A stretch of 64,000 nt of DNA, from positions 1,612,001 to 1,676,000 of the forward strand of contig NZ_JAUSZR010000001.1 in assembly GCF_030817835.1 (NCBI RefSeq). Direction: 5' to 3'. The notes under the pieces were generated by a model. That model searched no databases. It saw only the letters and a program-made list of their open reading frames with translations, and was not told where the DNA came from. The translations under genes were made by a program, and so were the position numbers. The DNA comes from Pseudarthrobacter sp. W1I19. Lineage in GTDB: Bacteria; Actinomycetota; Actinomycetes; Actinomycetales; Micrococcaceae. This document shows, piece by piece, positions 1-9,892 of this stretch (the first letter of the stretch is position 1; every line of letters starts with the position of its first letter).

Positions 1-1
1 G

Positions 2-1213
2 CTGAAGCCTTCCCTGAGCGCAACCGGCCTTGCCAGCCAGTCCGCGGGCGCCATCACCGACTACTACGGACTCGCGGCTGCCCGCGGCTACACGCAAAAC
101 GCCTCGGTCATCGATGCCGTCCGTGTCCGCGCAGATGCTCCCGGAAGCTGGAAGGAGGCCCAGCCGGAGGTGGAAAAGCTGGCCGCCGAGATCCGCAGTA
201 TGGGACTGGAAGCCACCATCGTGGCCGGCTCCGCCCGTGAAGATGCCAGCATCTTCGTTCCCGGCTACTCCAAGGACGACGCCGGCAAGGAATCTGCCCT
301 GGGCACGGTCCAGCAGTCCTGGGTCCGGCAGAACGCGGCCGAGGCCGTGACGGGGTCCCTCTCCGGAACCAACGTCACGCTGCTCTTCCTCACGCTGTGC
401 GGAGCTGCACTCCTGACCGGCGCCTCCACCGTCAGCTACATCCGCAAACGCCGGTCCGAAGCCGGGACCCTCCGCGCGATGGGCTGGACCCAGCGCCGGA
501 TCCGCAGCTGGGTGCTCGAGGAATTCGGCGTGGGTGCGGTCCTGCTGGCCGTGGCGGGCCTCGTCCTGAGCCTCGTCAGCTGGAGCGTCGCCACTGCACT
601 GGTGTCCGTTTCCGTCCTGGTCCTCTACGCTGCCGCGGCCTTCTTCGCTGCACAGCAACTGCGCCACCGCGACGTTATTGACCAGGAGCCGCAGCACGAC
701 GAAAGGCTCATCCCGGTGGACTCGCCGCTGACCTTTGCGAACCGGCAGTTGGGCACCAACAAGTTCAATACCTTGTCCCTGGCTGTTGCGGTGGGCGTCT
801 TCGGCGCCGCCGTGGGCGGGCTGATCGCGCTGCTGATCGACATTCCCCGCGCGGCCGGCGCCAGCGCACTGAGCGGCCTCGCGGCCGCCAGTGTGGCCTT
901 GCCGAGCATCCTCCTGGCGCTCTCCGGCGTGGTGGTGGGACTGGTGCTCACCCTCGTCACCGGACGCTTTGAACTCAATGCCAAACGCCAGTACCTTGGC
1001 ATCCTCGAAGCAATGGGCTGGAACCCGGACATGCTCCGCCAGGTCCGGTTGTTCGAGAATGCGCTGGTGGGAACCGTGGCCCTGCCGCTGGGCGTGCTGG
1101 GCGCCCTGGGCATCGGCCTGCTGCTGGCCCCCTACGCCGCCCTGTGGGCAGGCGTGGCCGGGCTTGTGGCTGTACTTTGCTGGATACCGATTGCAACGAA
1201 AGTGGTCCAATGA
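2..1213 (+). CDS. ABC transporter permease, FtsX/MacB type (5' truncated by window)
   Basis: The reading frame is open to the first bases of the window, so the N-terminus lies outside; about 403 residues are visible. The visible part has a soluble stretch, then hydrophobic segments around TLLFLTLCGAALLTG, VGAVLLAVAGLVLSLVSW, LSLAVAVGVFGAAVGGLIALL, a further pair near ALPSILLALSGVVVGL, and a C-terminal membrane segment. This is the usual layout of FtsX-like permeases, in which a periplasmic domain is inserted between membrane helices. The last codons overlap the start of the ATPase gene (ATGA at 1210-1213), so the two are translationally coupled halves of one exporter. The substrate cannot be told; lipoprotein, lipid or peptide efflux are all possible for this family. 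Confidence 0.85.
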   Translation: MKPSLSATGLASQSAGAITDYYGLAAARGYTQNASVIDAVRVRADAPGSWKEAQPEVEKLAAEIRSMGLEATIVAGSAREDASIFVPGYSKDDAGKESALGTVQQSWVRQNAAEAVTGSLSGTNVTLLFLTLCGAALLTGASTVSYIRKRRSEAGTLRAMGWTQRRIRSWVLEEFGVGAVLLAVAGLVLSLVSWSVATALVSVSVLVLYAAAAFFAAQQLRHRDVIDQEPQHDERLIPVDSPLTFANRQLGTNKFNTLSLAVAVGVFGAAVGGLIALLIDIPRAAGASALSGLAAASVALPSILLALSGVVVGLVLTLVTGRFELNAKRQYLGILEAMGWNPDMLRQVRLFENALVGTVALPLGVLGALGIGLLLAPYAALWAGVAGLVAVLCWIPIATKVVQ

Positions 1214-1965
1214 CAAACCAGACGAATGTCCAGCGGAGCCGCCGGTCCGGCTCCGGCGACGTCCCCCTGCAGACGCGCGCCAACACCATCGTCAAGGCCG
1301 CTGACCACGGGACGCCGCTGGAACTGAGCGATATCACCATTCGCTACGGTGGCGGCAAGGGCGGTGCCGAAGCCGTCAGTGTGGTGGAAGGCTTCGACCT
1401 GACGCTGCACGCGGGGGAGATGCACTGCGTCGCCGGCCGAAGCGGCTCCGGCAAGACCAGCATCCTGACCGTCAGCGCGGGCCTGACCCTGCCGACGTCG
1501 GGCCGTGTCTTCTGGGAAGGCGACTCCCTGGAAAGCATGGGCGACGACGAAATCGCCGACCGCCGTCGCGCCCTCATCGGCTACGTGGACCAGGGCGGTG
1601 CGCTGATCGATGGCATGAGCGCCCTGGAGAACGTGCTGCTGCCGGCTGTTCCCGACGGCGAAGTGGACCAGCGCCGGGACATGGCCAAGGACCTGCTGGA
1701 CCTGGTGGGCCTGGGCCGGCGCATGCGGCACCGCCCCGCCCAGCTCTCCGGCGGCGAACGCCAGCGAGTGGCCATCGCCCGCGCACTGATCCTGGGCACC
1801 CGGGTCCTGGTGGTGGACGAACCCACGGCGAGCCTTGACCGCGCCTCCGCCAACCGCATCATCAGCATCCTGAAGGACACCACGTCCGACGGCATCGCGG
1901 TGCTCGTTGCCTCGCACGACCACGAACTCGTCCGGCTCAGCGATACCCTGACTGAACTGATCTAG
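1210..1965 (+). CDS. ABC transporter ATP-binding protein (LolD/MacB-like)
   Basis: A 251-residue nucleotide-binding subunit that powers the overlapping FtsX-type permease. Walker A is at residues 76-83 (GRSGSGKT), the signature motif LSGGE at 179-183, Walker B VLVVDE at about 199-204, and a switch histidine follows in ASHDHE. ATG 1210 is chosen because it gives the coupled ATGA overlap with the permease stop; an in-frame upstream start at 1144 would lie deep inside the permease gene. The first ~35 residues before the ABC domain are polar and rich in Arg/Ser, longer than usual for LolD-type ATPases. The substrate is unknown. Confidence 0.9.
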   Translation: MTNQTNVQRSRRSGSGDVPLQTRANTIVKAADHGTPLELSDITIRYGGGKGGAEAVSVVEGFDLTLHAGEMHCVAGRSGSGKTSILTVSAGLTLPTSGRVFWEGDSLESMGDDEIADRRRALIGYVDQGGALIDGMSALENVLLPAVPDGEVDQRRDMAKDLLDLVGLGRRMRHRPAQLSGGERQRVAIARALILGTRVLVVDEPTASLDRASANRIISILKDTTSDGIAVLVASHDHELVRLSDTLTELI

Positions 1966-1986
1966 CCTGTCCCTCCGCACCGAAGG

Positions 1987-1992
1987 TAACGT
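1987..1992 (+). promoter_or_regulatory. Candidate -10 element of a leaderless metG promoter
   Basis: TAACGT lies exactly 6 bp before the GTG start of metG, and no Shine-Dalgarno sequence sits between them. In actinobacteria a TAnnnT hexamer at this distance commonly marks leaderless mRNAs starting at the initiation codon. No convincing -35 was found. Confidence 0.4.
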
Positions 1993-1998
1993 CCTCCC

Positions 1999-3558
1999 GT
2001 GACTGCTTCAGAGAAAACGCCGTTCTACATCACCACGGCCATCACCTACCCCAACGGCGTGCCCCACATCGGTCACGCCTACGAGTACATAGCCACCGAC
2101 GCCATGGCTCGCTTCAAGCGGCTGGACGGCTATGACGTGATGTTCCTGACCGGCACCGACGAGCACGGGATGAAGATCGCCCAGACGGCTGAGAAGGAAG
2201 GCATCACGCCCAAGGAGCTGGTGGACCGGAACGCCGAGGTCTACAAGGCCGCGCATTCCGCCCTGGGCATCACTTACGACCGCTTCATCCGGACCACGGA
2301 CCAGGACCACTACGCTGCCTCGCAGGCCATCTGGAAAAAGATGGAGGCCAACGGGGACATCTACCTGTCCAAGTACGAGGGCTGGTATTCCGTCCGGGAC
2401 GAGGCGTTCTACGGCGAGGATGACACCGTGGTCAAGGACGACGGCGTTCGCTACTCCAAGGAGACGGACACCGAGGTGACCTGGACGGCCGAGGAGAGCT
2501 ACTTCTTCCGGCTGTCGGCCTACCAGGACAAGCTCCTTGCGCTCTACGAGGCGCAGCCGGAGTTCGGCGCCCCGCAGTACCGCTTCAACGAGGTCATCAG
2601 CTTCGTCAAGCGCGGCCTGGAGGACCTGTCCATCAGCCGCACCACGTTCGACTGGGGCGTCCCGGTCCCGGGCAACGACAAGCACGTCATGTACGTCTGG
2701 GTGGACGCCCTCACCAACTACCTCACCGGTGTGGGCTACCCCGACGTCGACTCGGACAAGTTCCGGAAGTTCTGGCCCGCCGACGTCCATGTCATCGGTA
2801 AGGACATCTCCCGCTTCCACGCCATCTATTGGCCCGCTTTCCTGATGAGCGCGGGGCTGGAACTGCCCAAACGCGTGATGATCCACGGGTTCCTGCACAA
2901 CAACGGCGTGAAGATGTCCAAGTCGCTGGGCAACGTGGTGGCCCCCGCCGACTTCGTGGCACAGTACGGCCTTGACCAGGTGCGGTTCTTCTTCCTGCGT
3001 GAAGTGCCGTTCGGAGCCGACGGAAGCTACAACCATGAGGCGATCGTTGGACGGATGAACGCCGACCTCGCCAACAACTTCGGGAACCTGGCACAGCGTT
3101 CACTGTCCATGGTGGCGAAGAACTGCGGTGCCAAGGTACCCGTTCCCGGCGCGTTCACCGCCGAAGACAACGCAATCCTCGCCCAGGCCCGCGGCCTCCT
3201 CGACGCTGCACGGGCCGCGTTTGACAAGCAGGAATTCAGCCGCGCCCTCGAAGCAATCTGGGCTGTGCTGGGTGACACCAACGCCTACTTCGCCGAGCAG
3301 GCCCCCTGGGTGCTGCGGAAGACCGACGTCGAACGCATGAATACGGTCCTCTACGTCACCCTGGAAGTCCTGCGCATCGTGGCCATCCTGGCCCAGCCGG
3401 TGATGCCCACGGCAACTGCTGCACTTCTGGACACCCTGGGCCAGGCCGAAGGGGAGGCCCGCCAGTTCTCCGCCATCGATACGCCCATTGCGGCCGGAAC
3501 GGCACTGCCGGCACCGGCCCCGGTGTTCCCGAAGTACGAGGAGCCGGCTGAATCCTGA
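1999..3558 (+). CDS. metG: Methionyl-tRNA synthetase
   Basis: Charges tRNA-Met with methionine in the cytoplasm. This is a class I aminoacyl-tRNA synthetase of 519 residues: the HIGH signature is at residues 23-26 (in PHIGHAYEY) and KMSKS at about 305-309. The zinc-knuckle region is of the short form and there is no C-terminal EMAP/Trbp111 dimerisation domain, as in other actinobacterial MetG proteins of about 520 residues. The start is GTG 1999, 33 bp after the ABC ATPase stop. No ribosome binding site precedes it, but a TAACGT hexamer ends 6 bp upstream, so the message is probably leaderless and separate from the ABC operon. Confidence 0.97.
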   Translation: MTASEKTPFYITTAITYPNGVPHIGHAYEYIATDAMARFKRLDGYDVMFLTGTDEHGMKIAQTAEKEGITPKELVDRNAEVYKAAHSALGITYDRFIRTTDQDHYAASQAIWKKMEANGDIYLSKYEGWYSVRDEAFYGEDDTVVKDDGVRYSKETDTEVTWTAEESYFFRLSAYQDKLLALYEAQPEFGAPQYRFNEVISFVKRGLEDLSISRTTFDWGVPVPGNDKHVMYVWVDALTNYLTGVGYPDVDSDKFRKFWPADVHVIGKDISRFHAIYWPAFLMSAGLELPKRVMIHGFLHNNGVKMSKSLGNVVAPADFVAQYGLDQVRFFFLREVPFGADGSYNHEAIVGRMNADLANNFGNLAQRSLSMVAKNCGAKVPVPGAFTAEDNAILAQARGLLDAARAAFDKQEFSRALEAIWAVLGDTNAYFAEQAPWVLRKTDVERMNTVLYVTLEVLRIVAILAQPVMPTATAALLDTLGQAEGEARQFSAIDTPIAAGTALPAPAPVFPKYEEPAES

Positions 3559-3597
3559 ACGGCTGTGACAACGGCCGTGTTCGGATAATGAGACAGC

Positions 3598-3628
3598 TTG
3601 ACCAGCATCTGGATGACTTGGCTACCCT
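3598..3628 (+). promoter_or_regulatory. Candidate promoter of leuB (leaderless)
   Basis: TTGACC at 3598-3603 and TACCCT at 3623-3628 are separated by 19 bp. The -10 ends 6 bp before ATG 3635 and no Shine-Dalgarno is present. This is the only one of the leaderless-type promoters in the window with a good -35 match. Confidence 0.5.
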
Positions 3629-3634
3629 GAAAGT

Positions 3635-4687
3635 ATGAGCGCATCCTCCATCGATCTTGCAGTTATCCCCGGCGACGGCATTGGCCCTGAAGTCATTGCA
3701 GAGGCACTTAAGGTGCTGGAAAAGGCTGTGGCCGCGGAGGGCGTAGAGCTCAAGCAGACCCACTACAAGCTCGGCGCGGAGCACTGGTTGGCCACCGGGG
3801 AAACCCTCCCGGACCACGTCCTGGCTGACCTCCGCACCCGGGACGCCATCCTGTTCGGCGCCGTCGGGGCGGCCCCCGGCGATACCCGCATCCCCTCGGG
3901 CATCATCGAGCGCGAGATGCTGCTCAAGCTCCGCTTCAGCCTGGACCACTACGTCAACCTGCGGCCTTCGCGGCTTTACGGAACGGTGGGGAGCCCGCTG
4001 GCCAACCCCGGCACCATCGACTTCATCGTGGTGCGCGAAGGCACCGAAGGCCCCTACGTCGGCAACGGCGGCACGCTGCGCGCCGGTACGCCCCACGAGG
4101 TGGCCACCGAAGTCTCGTTGAACACCGCCCACGGCGTGGAGCGCGTGGTCCGGGACGCCTTCCGCCGCGCCAGCGCCCGCGAACGCAAGCACGTGACCCT
4201 CGTCCACAAGCACAACGTCCTGGTCTACGCGGGACACCTCTGGAAGCGCACGGTCGAAGCCGTGGCCCAGGAGTTCCCGGAGGTCACCCACGACTACCTG
4301 CACGTGGACGCTGCCACCATCTTCATGGTCACCGACCCTTCCCGCTTTGACGTGATCGTGACCGACAACCTCTTCGGCGACATCCTTACCGACCTCGCCG
4401 CAGCCATCACCGGCGGCATCGGCCTGGCAGCTTCCGGAAACATCAACATGGACCGCACCGCGCCGTCCATGTTCGAGCCGGTACATGGTTCGGCACCGGA
4501 CATTGCCGGCCAGGGCAAGGCCGACCCCACCGCCGCCATCCTGTCCGCAGCACTCCTGCTGGACCACCTCGGCTACACCGCGGCGGCCCGCCGGATCGAA
4601 GCAGCAGTAGTTGCCGACGTCGAAAAGCGCGACGGCGGTGCCCGCAGCACCAGCGCTGTGGGCGACGCCATCGCCGCAGGCCTCTAG
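3635..4687 (+). CDS. leuB: 3-isopropylmalate dehydrogenase
   Basis: NAD-dependent oxidative decarboxylation of 3-isopropylmalate to 2-oxoisocaproate in leucine synthesis. The protein has 350 residues, the usual size, starting [12 protein letters not shown]. It carries the substrate loop [20 protein letters not shown] and the cofactor region [19 protein letters not shown]. It stands before ilvE but apart from leuCD, which lie 12 kb downstream, so leucine genes are split over the window. A promoter-like TTGACC...TACCCT ends 6 bp before the ATG with no ribosome binding site, which suggests a leaderless transcript. Confidence 0.97.
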   Translation: MSASSIDLAVIPGDGIGPEVIAEALKVLEKAVAAEGVELKQTHYKLGAEHWLATGETLPDHVLADLRTRDAILFGAVGAAPGDTRIPSGIIEREMLLKLRFSLDHYVNLRPSRLYGTVGSPLANPGTIDFIVVREGTEGPYVGNGGTLRAGTPHEVATEVSLNTAHGVERVVRDAFRRASARERKHVTLVHKHNVLVYAGHLWKRTVEAVAQEFPEVTHDYLHVDAATIFMVTDPSRFDVIVTDNLFGDILTDLAAAITGGIGLAASGNINMDRTAPSMFEPVHGSAPDIAGQGKADPTAAILSAALLLDHLGYTAAARRIEAAVVADVEKRDGGARSTSAVGDAIAAGL

Positions 4688-4790
4688 CCGCGCCAGGGCC
4701 AGCCGGCAACGGGCGTAAGCTTGTCTCGAATCACCAAATGCCGCCTTGCCGTTCAACGCTGAAGCCAAGGCGGCCGATCGTGGAGGAACC

Positions 4791-5903
4791 ATGACTCAGA
4801 CTGCCCACGGCGTCGAATTTAGCCAGCAACTCTCGGCCACCCCGAAGTCTGCTGAAGAGCGTGCAGCCATCCTGGAGAACCCGGGATTCGGCAACTACTT
4901 CACCGACCACACCGCCATCGTCGACTACAGCGTTGACGAGAACGGCAATGGCGGCTGGCACAACGCCCGGATTGAAGCGTACGGGCCGATCGTCCTCGAT
5001 CCCTCCGCCGCTGTTTTCCACTATGGCCAGGAGATCTTCGAGGGGCTCAAGGCCTACCGTCACGCCGACGGATCCATCTGGACCTTCCGGCCCGAGGCCA
5101 ACGCCGCCCGCCTGAACAAGTCCGCCCGCAGGCTTGCCCTGCCCGAACTGCCCGCGGAGTACTTCCTGGGCGCCATCCGGGAACTGGTCGCAGCCGACAA
5201 GGAATGGGTGCCCAGCGGCGACGGCGAAGCCCTGTACCTGCGGCCGTTTATGATCGCCACCGAAGCGTTCCTGGGGGTCCGAGCGGCCCGAGAGGTCTCC
5301 TTCCGCGTGATTGCTTCCCCGGCCGGCAACTACTTCGGCGGGGAACTGAAGCCCGTTTCCATCTGGATCTCGCGTGAGTACGCCCGCGCCGGCCGCGGCG
5401 GAACCGGCGATGCCAAGTGCGGCGGCAACTACGCGGCCTCGCTCATCGCCCAGCAGGAAGCTGAAGCCAACGGCTGCAAGCAGGTCCTCTTCCTGGACCA
5501 CTTCAACGACGACGCCGTCGAAGAACTGGGCGGCATGAACGTCTTCTTCGTGATGAAGGACGGCTCGCTGGTCACGCCCGCGCTGACCGGCACCATCCTG
5601 GAAGGCGTCACCCGGATGTCCGTCATCCAGGTGGCCAAGGACATGGGCCGCGAAGTCACCGAGCGGAAGATCACCCTCGATGAGTGGCGCGACGGCGTTG
5701 CTTCCGGCGATATCGCGGAAGTCTTCGCCTGTGGCACGGCGGCAGTCATCACGCCCATCGGTGTGTTGAAGGACGCCACCGAGTTCATCGGCTCAGAAGA
5801 TGCCAAGGCAGGGGAGACCACCATGGCCATCCGCGAACAGCTGCTCGGCATCCAGACCGGCGCGGTCCCCGATACCCACGGCTGGCTCACCCGGCTCGCA
5901 TAG
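4791..5903 (+). CDS. ilvE: Branched-chain amino acid aminotransferase
   Basis: PLP-dependent transfer of amino groups between glutamate and the 2-oxo acids of leucine, isoleucine and valine. It has 370 residues, a class IV (BCAT) fold, with the PLP lysine expected at Lys209 in DAKCGGNYAAS and a cofactor-binding segment ELGGMNVFF. ATG 4791 is chosen because GGAGGA lies 4-9 bases upstream; a longer in-frame reading from 4746 lacks such support. It follows leuB after about 100 bp and completes the leucine pathway step after LeuB. Confidence 0.95.
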   Translation: MTQTAHGVEFSQQLSATPKSAEERAAILENPGFGNYFTDHTAIVDYSVDENGNGGWHNARIEAYGPIVLDPSAAVFHYGQEIFEGLKAYRHADGSIWTFRPEANAARLNKSARRLALPELPAEYFLGAIRELVAADKEWVPSGDGEALYLRPFMIATEAFLGVRAAREVSFRVIASPAGNYFGGELKPVSIWISREYARAGRGGTGDAKCGGNYAASLIAQQEAEANGCKQVLFLDHFNDDAVEELGGMNVFFVMKDGSLVTPALTGTILEGVTRMSVIQVAKDMGREVTERKITLDEWRDGVASGDIAEVFACGTAAVITPIGVLKDATEFIGSEDAKAGETTMAIREQLLGIQTGAVPDTHGWLTRLA

Positions 5904-5930
5904 TCCCGCTTTTTCCTGACTGTAAAAATT

Positions 5931-5972
5931 ACGACGGCGCCTGCCGGGGATGAGCCCGGCAGGCGCCGTCGT
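5931..5972. terminator. Bidirectional hairpin terminator between ilvE and the opposed unknown gene
   Basis: A perfect 18-bp inverted repeat (5931-5948 with 5955-5972) around a 6-nt loop. It sits between the convergent ilvE and the minus-strand gene ending at 6009. An A-run (AAAAATT) lies just before it and TCATTCTTT just after, so it can serve both directions. Confidence 0.8.
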
Positions 5973-6008
5973 CATTCTTTGCAGTGCGGAGGACCAGCGC
6001 GGGGAAGA

Positions 6009-6617
6009 TCAGCGCCGGGCAGCCTTCCGTGCGGCATTCTTCAGTGCCTTGCGGGAAACGGGCTTCAGGGCCTTCCTGGCAGCTTCCTCCTCCAGCGCCC
6101 GCCGGCGCCGGGCGTCAAGGAGGTCGTTCCACAGGGTGCTGGCGAAAACTCCGCCGTCCTGGGTGTACAGCTCATAGGGATACGAGGCAAGCCCGGCCGG
6201 CGGAGTTCCGTCAGGAAGCTGTTCGCCGGAGGTCCGGGCCACTGCATCCGCTACCGCCCACGTTTCGGTCAGGTGGGGCACCAGGTTGGCTTCCACAAAC
6301 GCGTTCGGGTCGGCGGATACTGCAGCCCTCTCGAGCAGGATCTCGAGCTGCTGCTCCAGATGTTCGGCGGCTGCGGCTGCAACTGACGTCCCCTCTTCGG
6401 TTGCCTTGGCCAGCACGGCTTCCTGTTCGGCCACCGCCTCCGCCCAGTCTTCTGTACGGCGGAATGCCTGCCAGGTGGGGAACCAGACCACGGCGCCGGT
6501 GGCGTGGTTGTGGATGTGCCGGAGGCCCGTGCTCTTCTCGGTTCCTGCGTGGTCGTTTCCGGCCGCGGCAGCACCGGCGAGGAGCTCTGACAAGGCGGGT
6601 GTTGGTGATGTGGTCAT
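6009..6617 (-). CDS. Conserved hypothetical protein with Lys/Ala/Arg-rich tail
   Basis: I do not recognise this 202-residue protein. It is probably cytoplasmic: no signal peptide or membrane segment is visible. The N-terminal half contains GLRHIHNHATGAVVWFPTWQAFRR; the middle is acidic, helical and alanine-rich (coiled-coil-like); the last ~35 residues are strongly basic (RKALKNAARKAARR), as in proteins that touch nucleic acid. ATG 6617 is preferred to a reading that begins at 6698, because the latter would run into the divergent hydrolase promoter. It converges on ilvE and shares its terminator. Function not assigned. Confidence 0.7.
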   Translation of the reverse strand: MTTSPTPALSELLAGAAAAGNDHAGTEKSTGLRHIHNHATGAVVWFPTWQAFRRTEDWAEAVAEQEAVLAKATEEGTSVAAAAAEHLEQQLEILLERAAVSADPNAFVEANLVPHLTETWAVADAVARTSGEQLPDGTPPAGLASYPYELYTQDGGVFASTLWNDLLDARRRRALEEEAARKALKPVSRKALKNAARKAARR

Positions 6618-6705
6618 GATGGCGGTGCTTTCGGTAGGGAAGTGACGATCTGTAGCCACAACCCGACTCAGGGTCCCGCTTATTCCGCCGGACTGCAAAG
6701 ATGGG

Positions 6706-7509
6706 ATGGTGACTTCAGCTTCCGGCCCCGTCCTTCAGCGCAGCTCGGCCCTGACGCAGTTCATCCTGGCCCCCAACCCCGGGCCCATGAGCCTGGAGGG
6801 AACCAACTCCTACATCCTGCGGGCTCCCGGATCCGCCGGTGCCGTGGTGGTGGACCCGGGTCCCCTGGACGAGGCGCACCTGCAGGCCCTTGCCGCGGCG
6901 GGGACCGTGGAACTCATCCTCATCACCCACCGCCATGCCGACCACACCGCCGGTTCGGCCCGGCTGCACCAGCTCACCGGGGCTCCTGTCCGTGCCGCAG
7001 ATCCCGCCCACTGCCACGGAAGCGGCACGGTGCTGAAGGGCGGCGAGGTAATCTCGGCAGGCGGGCTCGAGGTCAGGGTTGTGGCAACTCCGGGGCACAC
7101 CTCCGATTCCGTGTGCTTCCACCTTCCCGGTGACGGCCCGCATGGTTCAGTGTTCTCCGGGGATACCATCCTTGGCCGCGGCACCACCGTGCTTGACTAC
7201 CCTGACGGCACCCTCGCTGACTACCTCGCCTCGCTGGACAGGCTGGAGGAGTTGGGGCCCGCGGTTGTCCTTCCCGCCCACGGTCCAGTGCTGCCGTCCC
7301 TTGTGGACATCGCCCGGGCCTACCGCAGCCACCGGCTCGAACGGCTGGCGCAGATCCGCGCCGTCCTTGACGGGCTGGGCCGGGACGCAGCCGTTGGTGA
7401 CGTGACGGATGCGGTCTATTCCGACGTCGACCGTTCCGTCCGGCGTGCCGCCGAGACCTCAGTTGCGGCGCAGCTTGACTACCTGCGCGGCGAAGCGGCG
7501 CGGCCGTAG
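6706..7509 (+). CDS. MBL-fold metallo-hydrolase
   Basis: Metallo-beta-lactamase superfamily hydrolase of 267 residues, closest in style to the LACTB2/glyoxalase-II-like subgroup. Metal ligands are visible in THRHADHTAG (HxHxDH), GHTSDSVCF, GDTILG and a late HG in PAHGP. A short all-helical C-terminal region follows (RSHRLERLAQIRAVLDGLG), as in LACTB2-type nucleases and thioester hydrolases. The substrate is not predictable. ATG 6706 is followed by GTG 6709; AAAGAT ends 6 bp before that GTG, so the true start may be 6709 on a leaderless mRNA. Next gene is the FAH hydrolase, 43 bp on. Confidence 0.85.
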   Translation: MVTSASGPVLQRSSALTQFILAPNPGPMSLEGTNSYILRAPGSAGAVVVDPGPLDEAHLQALAAAGTVELILITHRHADHTAGSARLHQLTGAPVRAADPAHCHGSGTVLKGGEVISAGGLEVRVVATPGHTSDSVCFHLPGDGPHGSVFSGDTILGRGTTVLDYPDGTLADYLASLDRLEELGPAVVLPAHGPVLPSLVDIARAYRSHRLERLAQIRAVLDGLGRDAAVGDVTDAVYSDVDRSVRRAAETSVAAQLDYLRGEAARP

Positions 7510-7552
7510 TGCCGGCCCGGCTGGGATCGGGCGAGACGGTAGGGTAGGAGCC

Positions 7553-8329
7553 ATGCGTATTGCCAGGTTTGTCGTTGATTCTGATCCCCTTTACGGCGTC
7601 GTCGAAGGTGAGGCAGGCAGCGAAGTCATCACTGTTATCCATGGAGATCCCTTCTTCAACGGGGTGGAGCGCACTTCGGTCCGCCACAAGCTGGAAGACG
7701 TGCGGCTGCTGGCGCCCATCATTCCCCGCAGCAAGGTAGTGGGCGTAGGCCGCAACTTCGTGGAGCACGCGCACGAACTCGGCAACGAAGTTCCCGCCCA
7801 GCCGCTCCTCTTCCTGAAGCCCAACACCGCCGTCGTGGGCCCGAATGATCCTGTAGTGCTCCCTGAGTTCTCGGAGGAAGTCTCCTTTGAGGCGGAACTG
7901 TGCGTGGTCATCGGCCGGATCTGCAAGGACGTGCCTGAAGAGCGCGTTGACGACGTCATCTTCGGCTACACGTGCGGCAACGACCTCACTGCACGGGATG
8001 TCCAGAAAAGCGACCTCCAGTGGACCCGCGCCAAAGGCTTTGACACCTCCGCGCCGCTGGGACCGTGGATCGAGACGGAACTTGATCCCGAGGACGTGCA
8101 GATCCAGGCCCGGCTCAACGGTGAGCTGCGGCAGGACGGCAGCACCAGCCAGATGATCAGGGGGGTGCGGGAACTCGTGTCCGTGGTCTCCCAGGCGTTC
8201 ACCCTCCTGCCCGGCGACGTCATCATGACCGGAACACCGGCCGGGGTTGGCCTGGTCAGCGCCGGCGACCGCATTGAGGTGGAGATCGAGGGCATCGGCC
8301 GCCTGTCCAACCCCATCGTCCGCCGCTGA
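7553..8329 (+). CDS. Fumarylacetoacetate hydrolase (FAH) family protein
   Basis: A 258-residue cytosolic enzyme of the FAH family, which hydrolyses or decarboxylates acylpyruvates and related 2-oxo compounds with a divalent metal. Recognisable segments are VGVGRNFVEHAHELG, LFLKP, the metal-binding FEAELCVVIGR, GYTCGNDLTARDVQ, and GDVIMTGTPAGVG near the C-terminus. The start is ATG 7553: AGGAG lies just upstream and TAGGGT ends 7 bp before it; a longer reading from 7409 would overlap the previous gene. In-genome role is probably acylpyruvate or oxaloacetate-type clean-up; the specific substrate is unknown. Confidence 0.88.
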   Translation: MRIARFVVDSDPLYGVVEGEAGSEVITVIHGDPFFNGVERTSVRHKLEDVRLLAPIIPRSKVVGVGRNFVEHAHELGNEVPAQPLLFLKPNTAVVGPNDPVVLPEFSEEVSFEAELCVVIGRICKDVPEERVDDVIFGYTCGNDLTARDVQKSDLQWTRAKGFDTSAPLGPWIETELDPEDVQIQARLNGELRQDGSTSQMIRGVRELVSVVSQAFTLLPGDVIMTGTPAGVGLVSAGDRIEVEIEGIGRLSNPIVRR

Positions 8330-8377
8330 CCCCTGCCGCGGTGGCGGCTGGCGGCAGACGGTAAAGTTGAAGCCACT

Positions 8378-9892
8378 ATGACTACTGCTTCTGCGTCGAA
8401 TGCTGCCTCCATCCCGCCCGTCACCGCGGAGACGCCCGTACGGGTGCGCTTCTGCCCTTCGCCCACCGGCACCCCGCACGTGGGGCTGATCCGTACCGCC
8501 CTCTTCAACTGGGCCTACGCCCGCCACACCAAGGGCACCATGGTGTTCCGGATCGAGGACACCGATGCAGCCCGTGACAGCGAGGAAAGCTACCACCAGC
8601 TGCTGGATGCGCTGAAGTGGCTGGGGATCGACTGGGATGAGGGCGTGGAGGTGGGCGGCCCGCATGAGCCCTACCGGCAGTCGCAGCGCAGCGGCATCTA
8701 CCAGGACGTGATCGCCAAGCTGCTCGAGGGCGGATTCATTTACGAGTCCTATTCCACCCCGGAGGAGATCGAGGCCCGCCATCGCGCCGCAGGCCGCGAT
8801 CCGAAGCTCGGCTACGACGGCTTTGACCGCCACCTGACGGACGAGCAGCTCGCCCAGTACAAGGCCGAAGGCCGCGAGGCCGTGCTGCGCCTCCGGATGC
8901 CGGACGAGGACATCACCTTCACCGACCTGGTGCGCGGCGACATCACCTTCCGCGCCGGATCGGTGCCGGACTTCGCGGTGGTCCGCGCCAATGGAGCGCC
9001 GCTGTACACCCTGGTCAACCCCGTGGATGACGCCCTTATGGGTATCACCCACGTGCTCCGCGGCGAAGACCTGCTCAGCTCCACGCCCCGGCAGATCGCC
9101 CTTTACCGCGCCCTCTACGCCGTGGGCGTGGCACAGTACATGCCGGAGTTCGGCCACCTGCCCTACGTGATGGGGCAGGGCAACAAGAAGCTTTCCAAGC
9201 GTGATCCCGAATCCAGCCTGTTCCTGCACCGGGAGCGCGGCTTCATCCCCGAGGGCCTGCTGAACTACCTTTCCCTGCTGGGCTGGTCGCTAAGCGCTGA
9301 CGAGGACATATTCACCGTTGAACAGCTGGTGGAGCATTTCGACATCCACGATGTGCTCGGCAACCCGGCACGCTTCGACCTCAAGAAGGCCGAAGCCATC
9401 AACGGAACGCACGTCCGGATGCTGGCACCGGAGGTTTTCCGGGAGCGGCTGGCGCCGTACCTGCGCGCCGCGGATCTCGTGGGCGAGATCCTGACCGACC
9501 GAGAAGAGCAAATCCTGACCGAGGCCGCGCCGCTGATCCAGGAGCGCATCACGCTGCTGGGGGAGGCGCCCGAAATGCTGGCCTTCCTCTTCAAGGCAGA
9601 TGACGCCATCGACGTCGCCGCTGATGCGCTGAAGGGACTGCCGGAGAACCTGACCGAGGTCCTGGACGCTGCTATCGCTGTCCTCGAACCGGTGGAGGAC
9701 TGGACGCCGGACAACATCCAGGCTGCCCTGAAGCAAGCTCTGGTCGAGGACCTGGGCCTCAAGCCCCGGCTGGCTTTCGGGCCCGTGCGGACCGCAGTTT
9801 CCGGCCGGCGCATCTCGCCTCCGCTGTTCGAGTCCATGGTGATCCTCGGCAAGGAGTCCTCCCTCCGCCGGCTCAAGACATTCCGCGGCTGA
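8378..9892 (+). CDS. gltX: Glutamyl-tRNA synthetase
   Basis: Class I synthetase that charges tRNA-Glu (and, in bacteria without GlnRS, tRNA-Gln for later amidation). It has 504 residues. The HIGH-like signature is PHVG at residues 33-36 within [19 protein letters not shown], and KLSKR is at 271-275. TAAAGT lies 10 bp before the ATG, so any leader is very short. The stop codon shares one base with the start of the HAD phosphatase (TGATG at 9890-9894). Genes for tRNA-Gln and tRNA-Glu lie about 1 kb downstream. Confidence 0.97.
   Translation: MTTASASNAASIPPVTAETPVRVRFCPSPTGTPHVGLIRTALFNWAYARHTKGTMVFRIEDTDAARDSEESYHQLLDALKWLGIDWDEGVEVGGPHEPYRQSQRSGIYQDVIAKLLEGGFIYESYSTPEEIEARHRAAGRDPKLGYDGFDRHLTDEQLAQYKAEGREAVLRLRMPDEDITFTDLVRGDITFRAGSVPDFAVVRANGAPLYTLVNPVDDALMGITHVLRGEDLLSSTPRQIALYRALYAVGVAQYMPEFGHLPYVMGQGNKKLSKRDPESSLFLHRERGFIPEGLLNYLSLLGWSLSADEDIFTVEQLVEHFDIHDVLGNPARFDLKKAEAINGTHVRMLAPEVFRERLAPYLRAADLVGEILTDREEQILTEAAPLIQERITLLGEAPEMLAFLFKADDAIDVAADALKGLPENLTEVLDAAIAVLEPVEDWTPDNIQAALKQALVEDLGLKPRLAFGPVRTAVSGRRISPPLFESMVILGKESSLRRLKTFRG

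Noticed and set aside
7073..9229. Long open frame of 718 codons on the minus strand opposite the FAH and gltX genes
   Set aside because: It is an antisense shadow of two well-recognised genes. High GC at third codon positions keeps such frames open; no family similarity is visible in its translation.
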